The notes under the pieces: model-generated | Database searches by the model: none | Seen by the model: the letters and a program-made list of their open reading frames with translations, nothing else | What the model was told of the DNA's origin: nothing | Translations under genes and position numbers: made by a program | Shown here: piece after piece, positions 17,200-24,217 of the stretch | Position numbering within the stretch: position 1 is the stretch's first letter | Layout of the letters: each line of letters opens with the position of its first letter | DNA from: Achromobacter deleyi | Lineage (GTDB): Bacteria; Pseudomonadota; Gammaproteobacteria; Burkholderiales; Burkholderiaceae_B | Length of the DNA stretch: 64,000 bases | Assembly: GCF_902859705.1 (NCBI RefSeq) | Contig: NZ_CADIJO010000003.1 | Coordinates: forward strand, 62,001-126,000 | Direction: 5' to 3'

Positions 17200-18597
17200 T
17201 CAGAAAATGCCCCAGGACTTGCGGTAGCGCGTCTTGGCTTCCAGTATTTCCTCGCCCTCGATCGCGGCCATTTTGCCGTCGCGGATCAGCTTGCGAATGT
17301 CGTCCGCCCGAATCTGCAGGGTCTGTTGCGAACGCACCAGAAAATCGGCCGCGGCAGGGTCCAGGATGCGGTACATGGGGCTGAAGACCAGCTGGGTCGC
17401 GCCCAGCTCGTCAAAATAATAAAGCGCATCGCCATGGCGCCAGACCGAACCGAAGCGGTGATATACGTCGCCCACTTTCTGCCATGGGCCGCCCGGCGCT
17501 GGCGTCATCCGGTAAATCAGAGTCGACCGCGATATCAGCCCGCCGCGGCTGCGGCCCTTGTACCAGGATTCCTTGCCCCGCAGAAACAGCACCTGGTTGC
17601 CATCCGTGAACACGTATGGCGACAGCGCGGTAAATGCCCCCGACGCAAACGGATCGTCGCCGGCCCGTTCGACTTGCCGGGTCTGGCTGTTATAGAAATA
17701 GATGCCGTCCTTGCCGGCGAACAAGGCCTGATTCACATGGCGGCCTTTATCGCTGAGCAAACGGTAAGGGGCATGCGCCGCATCGAAAGCCTGCGCGCCC
17801 ACGTACATCATGCCGTCGCGCGGGTCGGACAGATACAGCTGGCGGTCCAGGCCCTCCAGCTGAAACGAATACAGCCTGGGATCATCCGACAGCGGCAGCA
17901 AGGTCTCGCGGAAATACACGTGGCGGCCATCGGCAAAGAACTGGTCGCCCGGCCGCGATTCGCCGTCCTGAATCGCCGCGACCCGCCGCAACGCCTGCGG
18001 GTTGGCCTGCGGCATCTCCATGCCCTCGTAGAACACCCGTGCGCCGTCGGTGGCAAGTTCCCGGTCCAGCAACGGCCGATAGGGCTGCGCGCTGGCCGGC
18101 AAGGCCCGGAAGGGATACAGATAGGTTTGCGGCTTGGGGCCCCGATCCATCCTGTACAGAATCTTCTGCCAGACCTCGGGCAAGGCATCCAGCTCGGCAT
18201 TCAACACGGAATAGAACGCGCAAAAATACGTCATCGACCCGTCGCTGAAATAGCTGTTGCCCAGATACCGCGTCGAAGCGGGTTGCAGGTCAGGCAGGAT
18301 CCGATTGCCGCAATACACATGGCGGCGGTCCCGACCCGCCTGCCGGCCATCGATAGACTTGGTATCGAACGCCTCGAAACTGGCCGTGTCTGCCTCGTCC
18401 ATCCGGTAATAGCCATTGCTGGGCACCAGGGCATAGACGCCGCCCTGGTAACGCTTGTAGATACTGTTTCGATAGGACTCGCCGCGATCGACCGCCGAAA
18501 AATTGTCGCCGTCCATCACCATGATCAGCAACGCCAGCGGCAGGGTGGCGATAATCAACACCAGAACAATCACGATCCATTTAGAGCGTGTGCGCAT
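17200..18597 (-). CDS. Membrane-anchored DKNYY-family protein
   Basis: A 465-residue protein with one N-terminal membrane helix (about residues 8-27, WIVIVLVLIIATLPLALLIM) and a long extracytoplasmic part. That part has repeated units of the DKNYY type, short beta repeats with a D-x-x-x-V-Y/F core, for example ADGRHVYFRETLLP, GKDGIYFYNSQTR, TDGNQVLFLRGKES and RHGDALYYFDE. Such proteins are common and uncharacterised; a beta-propeller-like fold is likely. The gene stands alone between htpG and the permease. The start ATG at 18597 has no clear ribosome site. Confidence 0.65.
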   Translation of the reverse strand: MRTRSKWIVIVLVLIIATLPLALLIMVMDGDNFSAVDRGESYRNSIYKRYQGGVYALVPSNGYYRMDEADTASFEAFDTKSIDGRQAGRDRRHVYCGNRILPDLQPASTRYLGNSYFSDGSMTYFCAFYSVLNAELDALPEVWQKILYRMDRGPKPQTYLYPFRALPASAQPYRPLLDRELATDGARVFYEGMEMPQANPQALRRVAAIQDGESRPGDQFFADGRHVYFRETLLPLSDDPRLYSFQLEGLDRQLYLSDPRDGMMYVGAQAFDAAHAPYRLLSDKGRHVNQALFAGKDGIYFYNSQTRQVERAGDDPFASGAFTALSPYVFTDGNQVLFLRGKESWYKGRSRGGLISRSTLIYRMTPAPGGPWQKVGDVYHRFGSVWRHGDALYYFDELGATQLVFSPMYRILDPAAADFLVRSQQTLQIRADDIRKLIRDGKMAAIEGEEILEAKTRYRKSWGIF

Positions 18598-18765
18598 TTA
18601 TTTTTGGCTTCAAGCCCCTCGGCGACGTCGCGTAATCGGCAGGGAATTCTAGCAAGCGGGTATCTCGTGTATCGCCCCTCGCGGACCGCGCCGGGACGCA
18701 TTGCCGCCTTCCCCGCTAAAATCCCGCACTTTCTCCCATCCCCCCACCTTGCCGGCCCCTCCGCC

Positions 18766-20157
18766 ATGCAACCCGCCTCCCTGACCCAACCCGCCTCCCA
18801 CGGCGCCGCCGACGACGCCGAGCCCAGCCACGACCTGGTCTACGGCCCCGACGACCGCCCCGCCGCCCCCGTCGCTTTCGTCGCCGCCTTGCAGCACCTT
18901 CTGGCCATCCTGGTGCCCATCGTCACCCCCGGCCTGCTCATCTGCCAGGCGCTGGGCGTCAGCAGCCGCGACACCACCCTGATCGTGTCCATGTCGCTGG
19001 TCATCTCCGGCATCGCCACATTCGTCCAGTGCAAACGCTTCGGCCCCCTGGGCGCCGGCCTGCTCATCGTGCAGGGCACCAGCTTCAACTTCGTCGGCCC
19101 GCTGATCGCCGGCGGCTCGGTCATGGTCAAGCAAGGCACCCCGGTCGAAGCCGTCATGGCCGCGATCTTCGGCGTCGTCATTGCCGGGTCCTTCGTGGAA
19201 ATGGGCATCAGCCGCATCCTGCCCTTCGTCAAACGCCTGATCACCCCGCTGGTCACCGGCATCGTCGTGCTGCTGATCGGCCTGACCCTCATCAAGGTCG
19301 GCCTCATCAGCATGGGCGGCGGCTTCGGCGCCATGGCCAGCGGCACCTTCGCCAGCGCCGAGAACCTGACGCTGTCCGGCCTGGTGCTGGGCACCATCAT
19401 CCTGCTGAACCGCGTGCCGGTCGTCTGGATCCGCAGCACCGCCCTGGTCCTGGCCCTGGCCGTGGGCTACATCGCCGCCGCCTACATGGGCCGCCTGGAC
19501 TTCACCGGCGCCCGCGAAGCCGCGCTGTTCCAGGTCCCCATGCCCCTGCACTTCGGCCTGGGCTTCTCGTGGGCCCTGTTCGTGCCCATGCTGATCATCT
19601 ACCTGGTCACGTCCCTGGAAGCCATCGGCGACGTCACCGCCACCAGCAAGGTGTCCAAGCAGCCCGTCGAAGGCCCGCTGTGGATGCAGCGCATCAAGGG
19701 CGGCGTGCTGGTCAACGGCGCCAACTCGCTGCTGGCAGGGGTTTTCAACACCTTTCCCAGCTCGGTCTTCGCGCAGAACAACGGCGTCATCCAGCTGACC
19801 GGCATCGCCAGCCGCCACGTCGGCGTGTGGATCGCCGGCATGCTGATCCTGCTGGGCCTGTTCCCGTCGGTGGCGGGCGTGCTGCAAGCCGTGCCCGAAC
19901 CGGTCCTGGGCGGCGCCGCCATGGTCATGTTCGGCGCGGTGGCCGCATCGGGTATCAACATCCTGGCCGGCATCCACCTGGACCGCCGCGCCCTGCTGAT
20001 CATTGCCGTGTCCCTGGCCCTGGGCCTGGGCGTGTCGCAAGTGCCGGAAATCCTGTCGCACCTGCCGCATGCCGTCAAAAGCGTGCTGGAATCCGGCGTC
20101 GCCACCGGCGGCATCTGCGCGCTGGTGATGAACTGGTTCCTGCCTGAGAAGAAGTAA
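18766..20157 (+). CDS. NCS2-family xanthine/uric acid permease
   Basis: A 463-residue nucleobase:cation symporter-2 (NAT family) inner-membrane carrier. The NAT signature is QNNGVIQLTG, whose final T-G ending is shared with xanthine/urate permeases such as XanQ and UacT. The helix 8 glutamate and aspartate of the substrate site are in TSLEAIGDVTATSK. About 14 hydrophobic helices are present. Start is the ATG at 18766; the frame is open much further upstream but that is a shadow of the DKNYY gene. A strong intrinsic terminator follows. Preference for xanthine or urate over uracil is inferred from the signature. Confidence 0.9.
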   Translation: MQPASLTQPASHGAADDAEPSHDLVYGPDDRPAAPVAFVAALQHLLAILVPIVTPGLLICQALGVSSRDTTLIVSMSLVISGIATFVQCKRFGPLGAGLLIVQGTSFNFVGPLIAGGSVMVKQGTPVEAVMAAIFGVVIAGSFVEMGISRILPFVKRLITPLVTGIVVLLIGLTLIKVGLISMGGGFGAMASGTFASAENLTLSGLVLGTIILLNRVPVVWIRSTALVLALAVGYIAAAYMGRLDFTGAREAALFQVPMPLHFGLGFSWALFVPMLIIYLVTSLEAIGDVTATSKVSKQPVEGPLWMQRIKGGVLVNGANSLLAGVFNTFPSSVFAQNNGVIQLTGIASRHVGVWIAGMLILLGLFPSVAGVLQAVPEPVLGGAAMVMFGAVAASGINILAGIHLDRRALLIIAVSLALGLGVSQVPEILSHLPHAVKSVLESGVATGGICALVMNWFLPEKK

Positions 20158-20215
20158 GCGGTGGCGGGCCGGGCCTTGCGCGGCGCTATTGCGCGCGAGG
20201 CCCGGCCGGCCTGCC

Positions 20216-20250
20216 TTGTCAGGCGCCGGCCCGTCGCCTGACAATTTTTT
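20216..20250 (+). terminator. Intrinsic terminator of the NCS2 permease
   Basis: TTGTCAGGCG (20216-20225) and CGCCTGACAA (20235-20244) form a perfect 10-base-pair stem with a 9-base loop, followed by six T residues. The descending arm also holds the -35 box of the tRNA promoter. Confidence 0.92.
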
Positions 20251-20266
20251 CCAGACCGCATATAAT
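20238..20266 (+). promoter_or_regulatory. Promoter of tRNA-Leu
   Basis: CTGACA (20238-20243), a 17-base spacer and a perfect TATAAT (20261-20266), about 60 bases before the tRNA. A GC-rich run follows the -10 box as expected for a stringently controlled stable-RNA promoter. Confidence 0.75.
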
Positions 20267-20328
20267 CGCGGTCTTCGCTTCTCCCGCAGCCGTCCTCAAG
20301 TAGCACCGGACGCGTTCGCGACCCCCTT

Positions 20329-20413
20329 GCCCGGGTGGTGAAATTGGTAGACGCAGGGGACTCAAAATCCCCCGCCGCAAGGCGTGCCGGTTCGATTCCG
20401 GCCCCGGGCACCA
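20329..20413 (+). tRNA. tRNA-Leu (anticodon CAA)
   Basis: An 85-base class II tRNA including an encoded CCA. The acceptor stem pairs GCCCGGG (20329-20335) with CCCGGGC (20403-20409), followed by A and CCA. The anticodon stem GGGGA/TCCCC encloses the loop CTCAAAA, giving anticodon CAA, which reads UUG. The long variable arm and the T-loop GGTTCGATTCC are typical of tRNA-Leu. Confidence 0.97.
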
Positions 20414-20469
20414 TCAAAATTCTTTCCACCATTGCCATACGGACGTATTCGGCAAGTGGAGTACCACTC

Positions 20470-20733
20470 ATGAATGCAGCAAGCCCCGATTTGATAGAGG
20501 TGGCCCGTAGCTACGCGGAATTCCGTGCCATTGCTGGCGTAGGAGCGGTCCGCAGTGAGGCGGACTACAGCCGCACATTGGCAATGGTCGAGGCGATTCT
20601 GGACGAAACGCGCAACCAGCCAGCACGGGAAGATGCAACACATCCTCTGGCTGACTTGTTGGACCTGCTCTCGGCGAGCTTGCGCAGTTACGAAGCCGAC
20701 CACTACCCGATCCCGGCACAGAAGTCGCACTAA
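20470..20733 (+). CDS. HigA antitoxin-like fragment lacking the HTH
   Basis: An 87-residue reading frame beginning 56 bases after the tRNA. Residues 25-80 (VRSEADYSRTLAMVEAILDE through LRSYEADHYPI) match the N-terminal segment of HigA-type antitoxins, where RxEADY...YEAxHYPI precedes a helix-turn-helix domain. Here the protein stops six residues after HYPI, so the DNA-binding half is absent. No toxin gene is adjacent. It is either a decayed antitoxin left by an insertion at the tRNA or a shortened regulatory protein. The codon use is less GC-biased than in neighbouring core genes. Confidence 0.6.
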   Translation: MNAASPDLIEVARSYAEFRAIAGVGAVRSEADYSRTLAMVEAILDETRNQPAREDATHPLADLLDLLSASLRSYEADHYPIPAQKSH

Positions 20734-20785
20734 GGCACGTCAAGGACAGTCCTGCACCCCCACCTGCGGCGCAGGACTGCCTTCC

Positions 20786-21109
20786 TCAATGCCGCCCCCA
20801 CCTACCCTCGTAATACACCCAGTGCCCATGCCGCTGGCGCCATTCCGGGCCGTGGTACACGTACCCGCGCCGCGCCGGTAGCCACACGCCGCCGACCCAG
20901 GCGTGGCGTCCGCCGACCCATTCCCAATGGCCGGGCGCCCAGACGTAACCCACGCGGGGAGGCGGCACGACCTCGACCCGGGGTGGCGGCGGCGCCACGT
21001 CGATGCTGATGGCCACGCCGGCCTGCGCGACGCCCGGCACGCTCAGCGCCCCCAAGGACAACACCACCGCGGCGCCCGCGGTCATCGCGGCTTTGATGAG
21101 GCTTTTCAT
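20786..21109 (-). CDS. YXWGXW-repeat exported protein
   Basis: A 107-residue protein with a clear signal peptide (cleavage after VAQA, about residue 30), then a proline-rich stretch (APPPPRVEVVPPPR) and a block of aromatic repeats: VWAPGHWEWVGGRHAW, VWLPARRGYVY and HWVYYEGRWGRH. The repeats match the YXWGXW family of small exported proteins with unknown function. ATG at 21109 follows GAGAAACCG. Probably periplasmic or outer-membrane associated. Stands alone. Confidence 0.8.
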   Translation of the reverse strand: MKSLIKAAMTAGAAVVLSLGALSVPGVAQAGVAISIDVAPPPPRVEVVPPPRVGYVWAPGHWEWVGGRHAWVGGVWLPARRGYVYHGPEWRQRHGHWVYYEGRWGRH

Positions 21110-21259
21110 AACGGTTTCTCCCTTGCAATCGCCGCGCTCGACGATGCGAGCGCGGTGAGGCTAGTGTGCGCGGCGGGAATTATCGAAACGGTTACGCGGC
21201 GGGGGCTGGTGGTTTCAGGCGGTTTCGCACTTAACGTCGACAGCAGGTCGATGCCCAGT

Positions 21260-22327
21260 CTATCCGCCAAATTCGGCTGCACTGATAGGGCTCGCGTCAG
21301 CAAATCCTCCCGCCTTTCGCGTCACTGCATATGAAACGGTGGAAAACAGCAACTTGTTTGGATCCTGCGGAGAAGGCATTTCCTGCAGTTGAAATCGGTT
21401 CGATCGGTAGAACTTGCCAGAGCCAAGGTCTCGAAATGCCAAAGAATACGAACCCGGTGCAATGTTGACAATGGTGAAGCGCTGTCCGGCCGGTACATAG
21501 ACGTAACGACTCGCAGTACCGTCCGATTTCTTTTCATTGAACAGTTTCAAGAACAGTGCGGTTCGCGAAGTCGAATTGTCTACCGTCACTAGCGAGCCCC
21601 CGAAATCTGTCGAGGGGTAGCCGTCGACATAACCGGCATTGCTGGGCCATGGTTGGCCATTTGGCGCAGCTGACACCGTCGTAACCACGCGCGCTGTCTC
21701 TATCGGGGCTGCATTTTCCCGGACAGGCGCAGCAGGCGTCGCAACGGGACGCCCCCGACTGGCCGGGGTCGCCGATGACGACTGTGCCTGCACCTCGGAA
21801 CGCACTGGGGCGGCAAACTGCCAACCGGCATGGATCGGCATCAGCATTACCGCCGACGCCAAGACAAACGCGCCCAAAAGCACCCGATCCATTCCATTCA
21901 TTCTTTGCGCGGATCCGCTCTCACTCCACCGCCTGCCAGCTGCGCGGGCGCGCGCATCAACAGCAGGCCCCTCGGCTGCCCGACGTTGTTCCGCATTAGC
22001 CTGAGCCCGAGCCACGTCATCCGCACGGGCCTGTGCTTCTGCGCGAGCCTGCGCTTGAGCTTGCGCGCGAGATTGGGCATTTGCACGCGCCTGGGCTTCG
22101 GTCCTCGCTCGATCATGACTTTCAAGTTCACGGTCGTAGCGGTCCTTCTTATTTTCTGATCGCAAGACATCGTAGGCAGCATTTATCTGCGCCATGATGC
22201 GCTGGTCATCAAGGTTGCCGTTGGATCTATCAGGGTGATACTTCTGCGCAAGCACCTTGTACGCCGCGCGAATCACTTCAGCCGGCGCGGTTCTAGCAAC
22301 GTTCAGCGTGTCGTAGTGTGTTTTCAT
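21260..22327 (-). CDS. Membrane-bound J-domain protein
   Basis: A 355-residue protein with four zones. Residues 3-68 are a J domain with the essential HPD in LAQKYHPDRSN, which would stimulate a DnaK-type Hsp70 in the cytosol. Next is a charged, Ala/Gln/Arg-rich low-complexity stretch built from AQAR-like units (to about 125), predicted helical. A membrane helix follows (VLLGAFVLASAVMLMPI, about 150-166), then a Ser/Pro-rich linker and a C-terminal globular domain outside the membrane (from about 230). The ATG at 22327 is preferred over a GTG six bases earlier. G+C is clearly lower than in flanking core genes. The C-terminal domain is not recognised. Confidence 0.7.
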   Translation of the reverse strand: MKTHYDTLNVARTAPAEVIRAAYKVLAQKYHPDRSNGNLDDQRIMAQINAAYDVLRSENKKDRYDRELESHDRARTEAQARANAQSRAQAQAQARAEAQARADDVARAQANAEQRRAAEGPAVDARARAAGRRWSESGSAQRMNGMDRVLLGAFVLASAVMLMPIHAGWQFAAPVRSEVQAQSSSATPASRGRPVATPAAPVRENAAPIETARVVTTVSAAPNGQPWPSNAGYVDGYPSTDFGGSLVTVDNSTSRTALFLKLFNEKKSDGTASRYVYVPAGQRFTIVNIAPGSYSLAFRDLGSGKFYRSNRFQLQEMPSPQDPNKLLFSTVSYAVTRKAGGFADASPISAAEFGG

Positions 22328-22375
22328 GGACACAATCGTTTGAGTTTGTTTAGCGCAGCGGGCCTACAGCCAACG

Positions 22376-22753
22376 CTAAGCACCATTCTTGTCAGTCCAA
22401 TCACTAACCAGGCCATTGCGCAAGGTAATGCGATGCCGATAGCGGTTTTTACCGGTCTTTCCATACCTTAACTGGCTACCGTCGCTCGACTTGCTGTGGG
22501 GCGCCCCTAACGAATCCCGAATCATTTGTTCGGTCGCTCCACGCCATATGGCGCCTCGCATGATGTTCGCGACGACACCTTCATCACCATACTTTCGCAT
22601 CATCAAAAGCCACCGCCATCGATATGCCCAACGCCAACGGCACAGAAGCACGAAGGCCAGATAGGCAAGCAAGATGGGTGTCGGTGCAGGGCTCGTTTTC
22701 GCAATGAATATGAAAATTGCGCCTGCCACCAGCCAAGTTGATAGAAAAATCAT
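22376..22753 (-). CDS. Small membrane protein with an OmlA-like domain
   Basis: A 125-residue protein (start ATG at 22753, GAGGGA upstream) with two hydrophobic helices near the N terminus (WLVAGAIFIFIA and ILLAYLAFVLL). A cytoplasmic domain follows with RGAIWRGATEQMIRDSLG, then a KTGKNRYRHRITLRNGLVSDW strand pair split around residue 110. This last part resembles the SmpA/OmlA-like and DUF2845 fold, in which G-x-T-x-x-x-I/V-x-x-x-x-G-x-P precedes a small sheet. Function unknown. It lies upstream of the J-domain gene in the same direction, 48 bases apart, and shares its lower G+C. Confidence 0.55.
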   Translation of the reverse strand: MIFLSTWLVAGAIFIFIAKTSPAPTPILLAYLAFVLLCRWRWAYRWRWLLMMRKYGDEGVVANIMRGAIWRGATEQMIRDSLGAPHSKSSDGSQLRYGKTGKNRYRHRITLRNGLVSDWTDKNGA

Positions 22754-23052
22754 GGGGTCGTCCCTCGTGATGCGGGGCAATATGAAGCAGCCAATGATTG
22801 TATCCAATAAAAATAACTACTGACATTTGCTTATAATTAAGCATGGGCCGGTCTCACTAGTTATAGATATTGATAACTGGTAGCGACGAATTCTTTTTCG
22901 GCCTTTCTTGCAAGCGCCCGAGAAAATTCCGCCCAGTGGATTTAAGGGGAATTCCCCGATTCTCCGCCCCCAGCCCGGCCGATACCATTCGGCGCACTTC
23001 CGCCGGCTGGCGGGATGAAATCCATACGTTGCGCCCCTCGCGCGGAGACACC
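22754..23052. other. AT-rich divergent intergenic region
   Basis: 299 bases between two divergent genes. The half next to 22754 is strikingly AT-rich, with TATAAT at 22832-22837, and probably holds the promoter of the small membrane protein. GGGGAATTCCCC (22946-22957) is a 12-base palindrome upstream of the amino-acid binding protein and may be an operator. No coding region is recognised. Confidence 0.4.
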
Positions 23053-24069
23053 ATGAAAACTTTGACCACTGTCGCGGCAGGCGCCGCGTTGCTTCTTTCG
23101 TCGTGGGGCGCCAGCGCGGGCGTGACGTTCGAAAGCGTCAAGAACAAGGGCTTCGTCCAATGCGGTGTGTCCACGGGCGTGGCGGGGTTTTCGGTCAATG
23201 ACAGCAAGGGCGGCTGGATGGGCCTGGACGTGGACCTGTGCCGCGCGCTGGCCGTGACCATGTTCGGCGACGCGTCCAAGGCCAAGATCATGGCCGTCAG
23301 CGCCGTGCAGCGCTTTACCGCCCTGCAGTCGGGCGAAGTGGACGTCCTGCCGCGCAACACCACCTTGTCCCTGACGCGCGACACCACGCTGGGCCTGATC
23401 GGCGTGGGCGTGAACTACTACGACAGCCAGGGCATCATGGTGAACAAGTCGCTGAACGTGAAAAGCGCCAAGGAGCTGGACGGCGCCACGGTCTGCGTGC
23501 AGCCGGGCACCACCACCGAACTGAACCTGGCCGACTGGTTCCGTTCGCAGAACATCGTGTTCAAGCCCGTCGTCGTCGAACGCCTGGACGAAATCATCCG
23601 CGCCTTCGCGGTGGGCCGCTGCGACGCCTTCACGGGCGACAAATCGCAGTTGGCAGCCGCGCGCAGCAACCTGGCCAACCCCGAGCAATACGACATCCTG
23701 CCCGAGAACTTCTCGAAGGAACCGCTGGGCCCGATGGTGCGCCAGGGCGACGAGCAATGGTTCAACGTGGTTCGCTGGACGATGTTCGCGATGCTGGAAG
23801 CCGAAGAATATGGCGTGACGTCCAAGAACGTCGACGAGATGCTCAAAAGCACCAACCCGAACGTGCAGCGCCTTCTGGGCGTGACGCCGGGCATGGGCAA
23901 GAACCTGGGCGTGGATGACAAGTGGGCCTACAACGTCATCAAGACGATCGGCAACTACGGCGAAAGCTTCGAGAAGAACCTGGGCGAAACCAGCCCGCTG
24001 AAGCTGGCGCGCGGCCTGAATGCGTCTTACCGCAATGGCGGGTTGATGTATGGGTGGCCGGTACGTTAA
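23053..24069 (+). CDS. Amino-acid ABC transporter binding protein (AapJ-like)
   Basis: A 338-residue periplasmic solute-binding protein of the polar/general L-amino-acid type (AapJ/BztA group). The signal peptide ends at about residue 22 (SWGASA). The mature part opens with VKNKGFVQCGVSTGVAGFS and has the family segments MGLDVDLCRALAVTMFGD, VQRFTALQSGEVDVL, CVQPGTTTELNLADWF and VGRCDAFTGDKSQLAA. GGAG stands before the ATG. Its usual permease and ATPase partners (AapQMP) are not adjacent, so it must use a transporter encoded elsewhere or act alone. An intrinsic terminator follows. Confidence 0.9.
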   Translation: MKTLTTVAAGAALLLSSWGASAGVTFESVKNKGFVQCGVSTGVAGFSVNDSKGGWMGLDVDLCRALAVTMFGDASKAKIMAVSAVQRFTALQSGEVDVLPRNTTLSLTRDTTLGLIGVGVNYYDSQGIMVNKSLNVKSAKELDGATVCVQPGTTTELNLADWFRSQNIVFKPVVVERLDEIIRAFAVGRCDAFTGDKSQLAAARSNLANPEQYDILPENFSKEPLGPMVRQGDEQWFNVVRWTMFAMLEAEEYGVTSKNVDEMLKSTNPNVQRLLGVTPGMGKNLGVDDKWAYNVIKTIGNYGESFEKNLGETSPLKLARGLNASYRNGGLMYGWPVR

Positions 24070-24087
24070 GGCCGCCTTCCCCCGAGA

Positions 24088-24116
24088 AACGAGCGCCCTG
24101 TGCGCTCGTTTTTTTT
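24088..24116 (+). terminator. Intrinsic terminator of the binding-protein gene
   Basis: AACGAGCGC (24088-24096) pairs with GCGCTCGTT (24102-24110) across a 5-base loop, followed by six more T residues. Confidence 0.9.
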
Positions 24117-24217
24117 GCCTGGCGTGTCGGTGACGCATGGCGTTGCGGGGCACCGCGCCCGGATTTCACATACGTAGTATCGTTGACGACCCCGGCCTTT
24201 CCCCTTCCCTCAGGTAC

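Noticed and set aside
21132..21155. CCGCGCTCG/CGAGCGCGG hairpin as terminator between the J-domain gene and the YXWGXW gene
   Set aside because: Perfect 9-base-pair stem but followed by no T run in either direction; could be an RNA structure or chance in GC-rich DNA.
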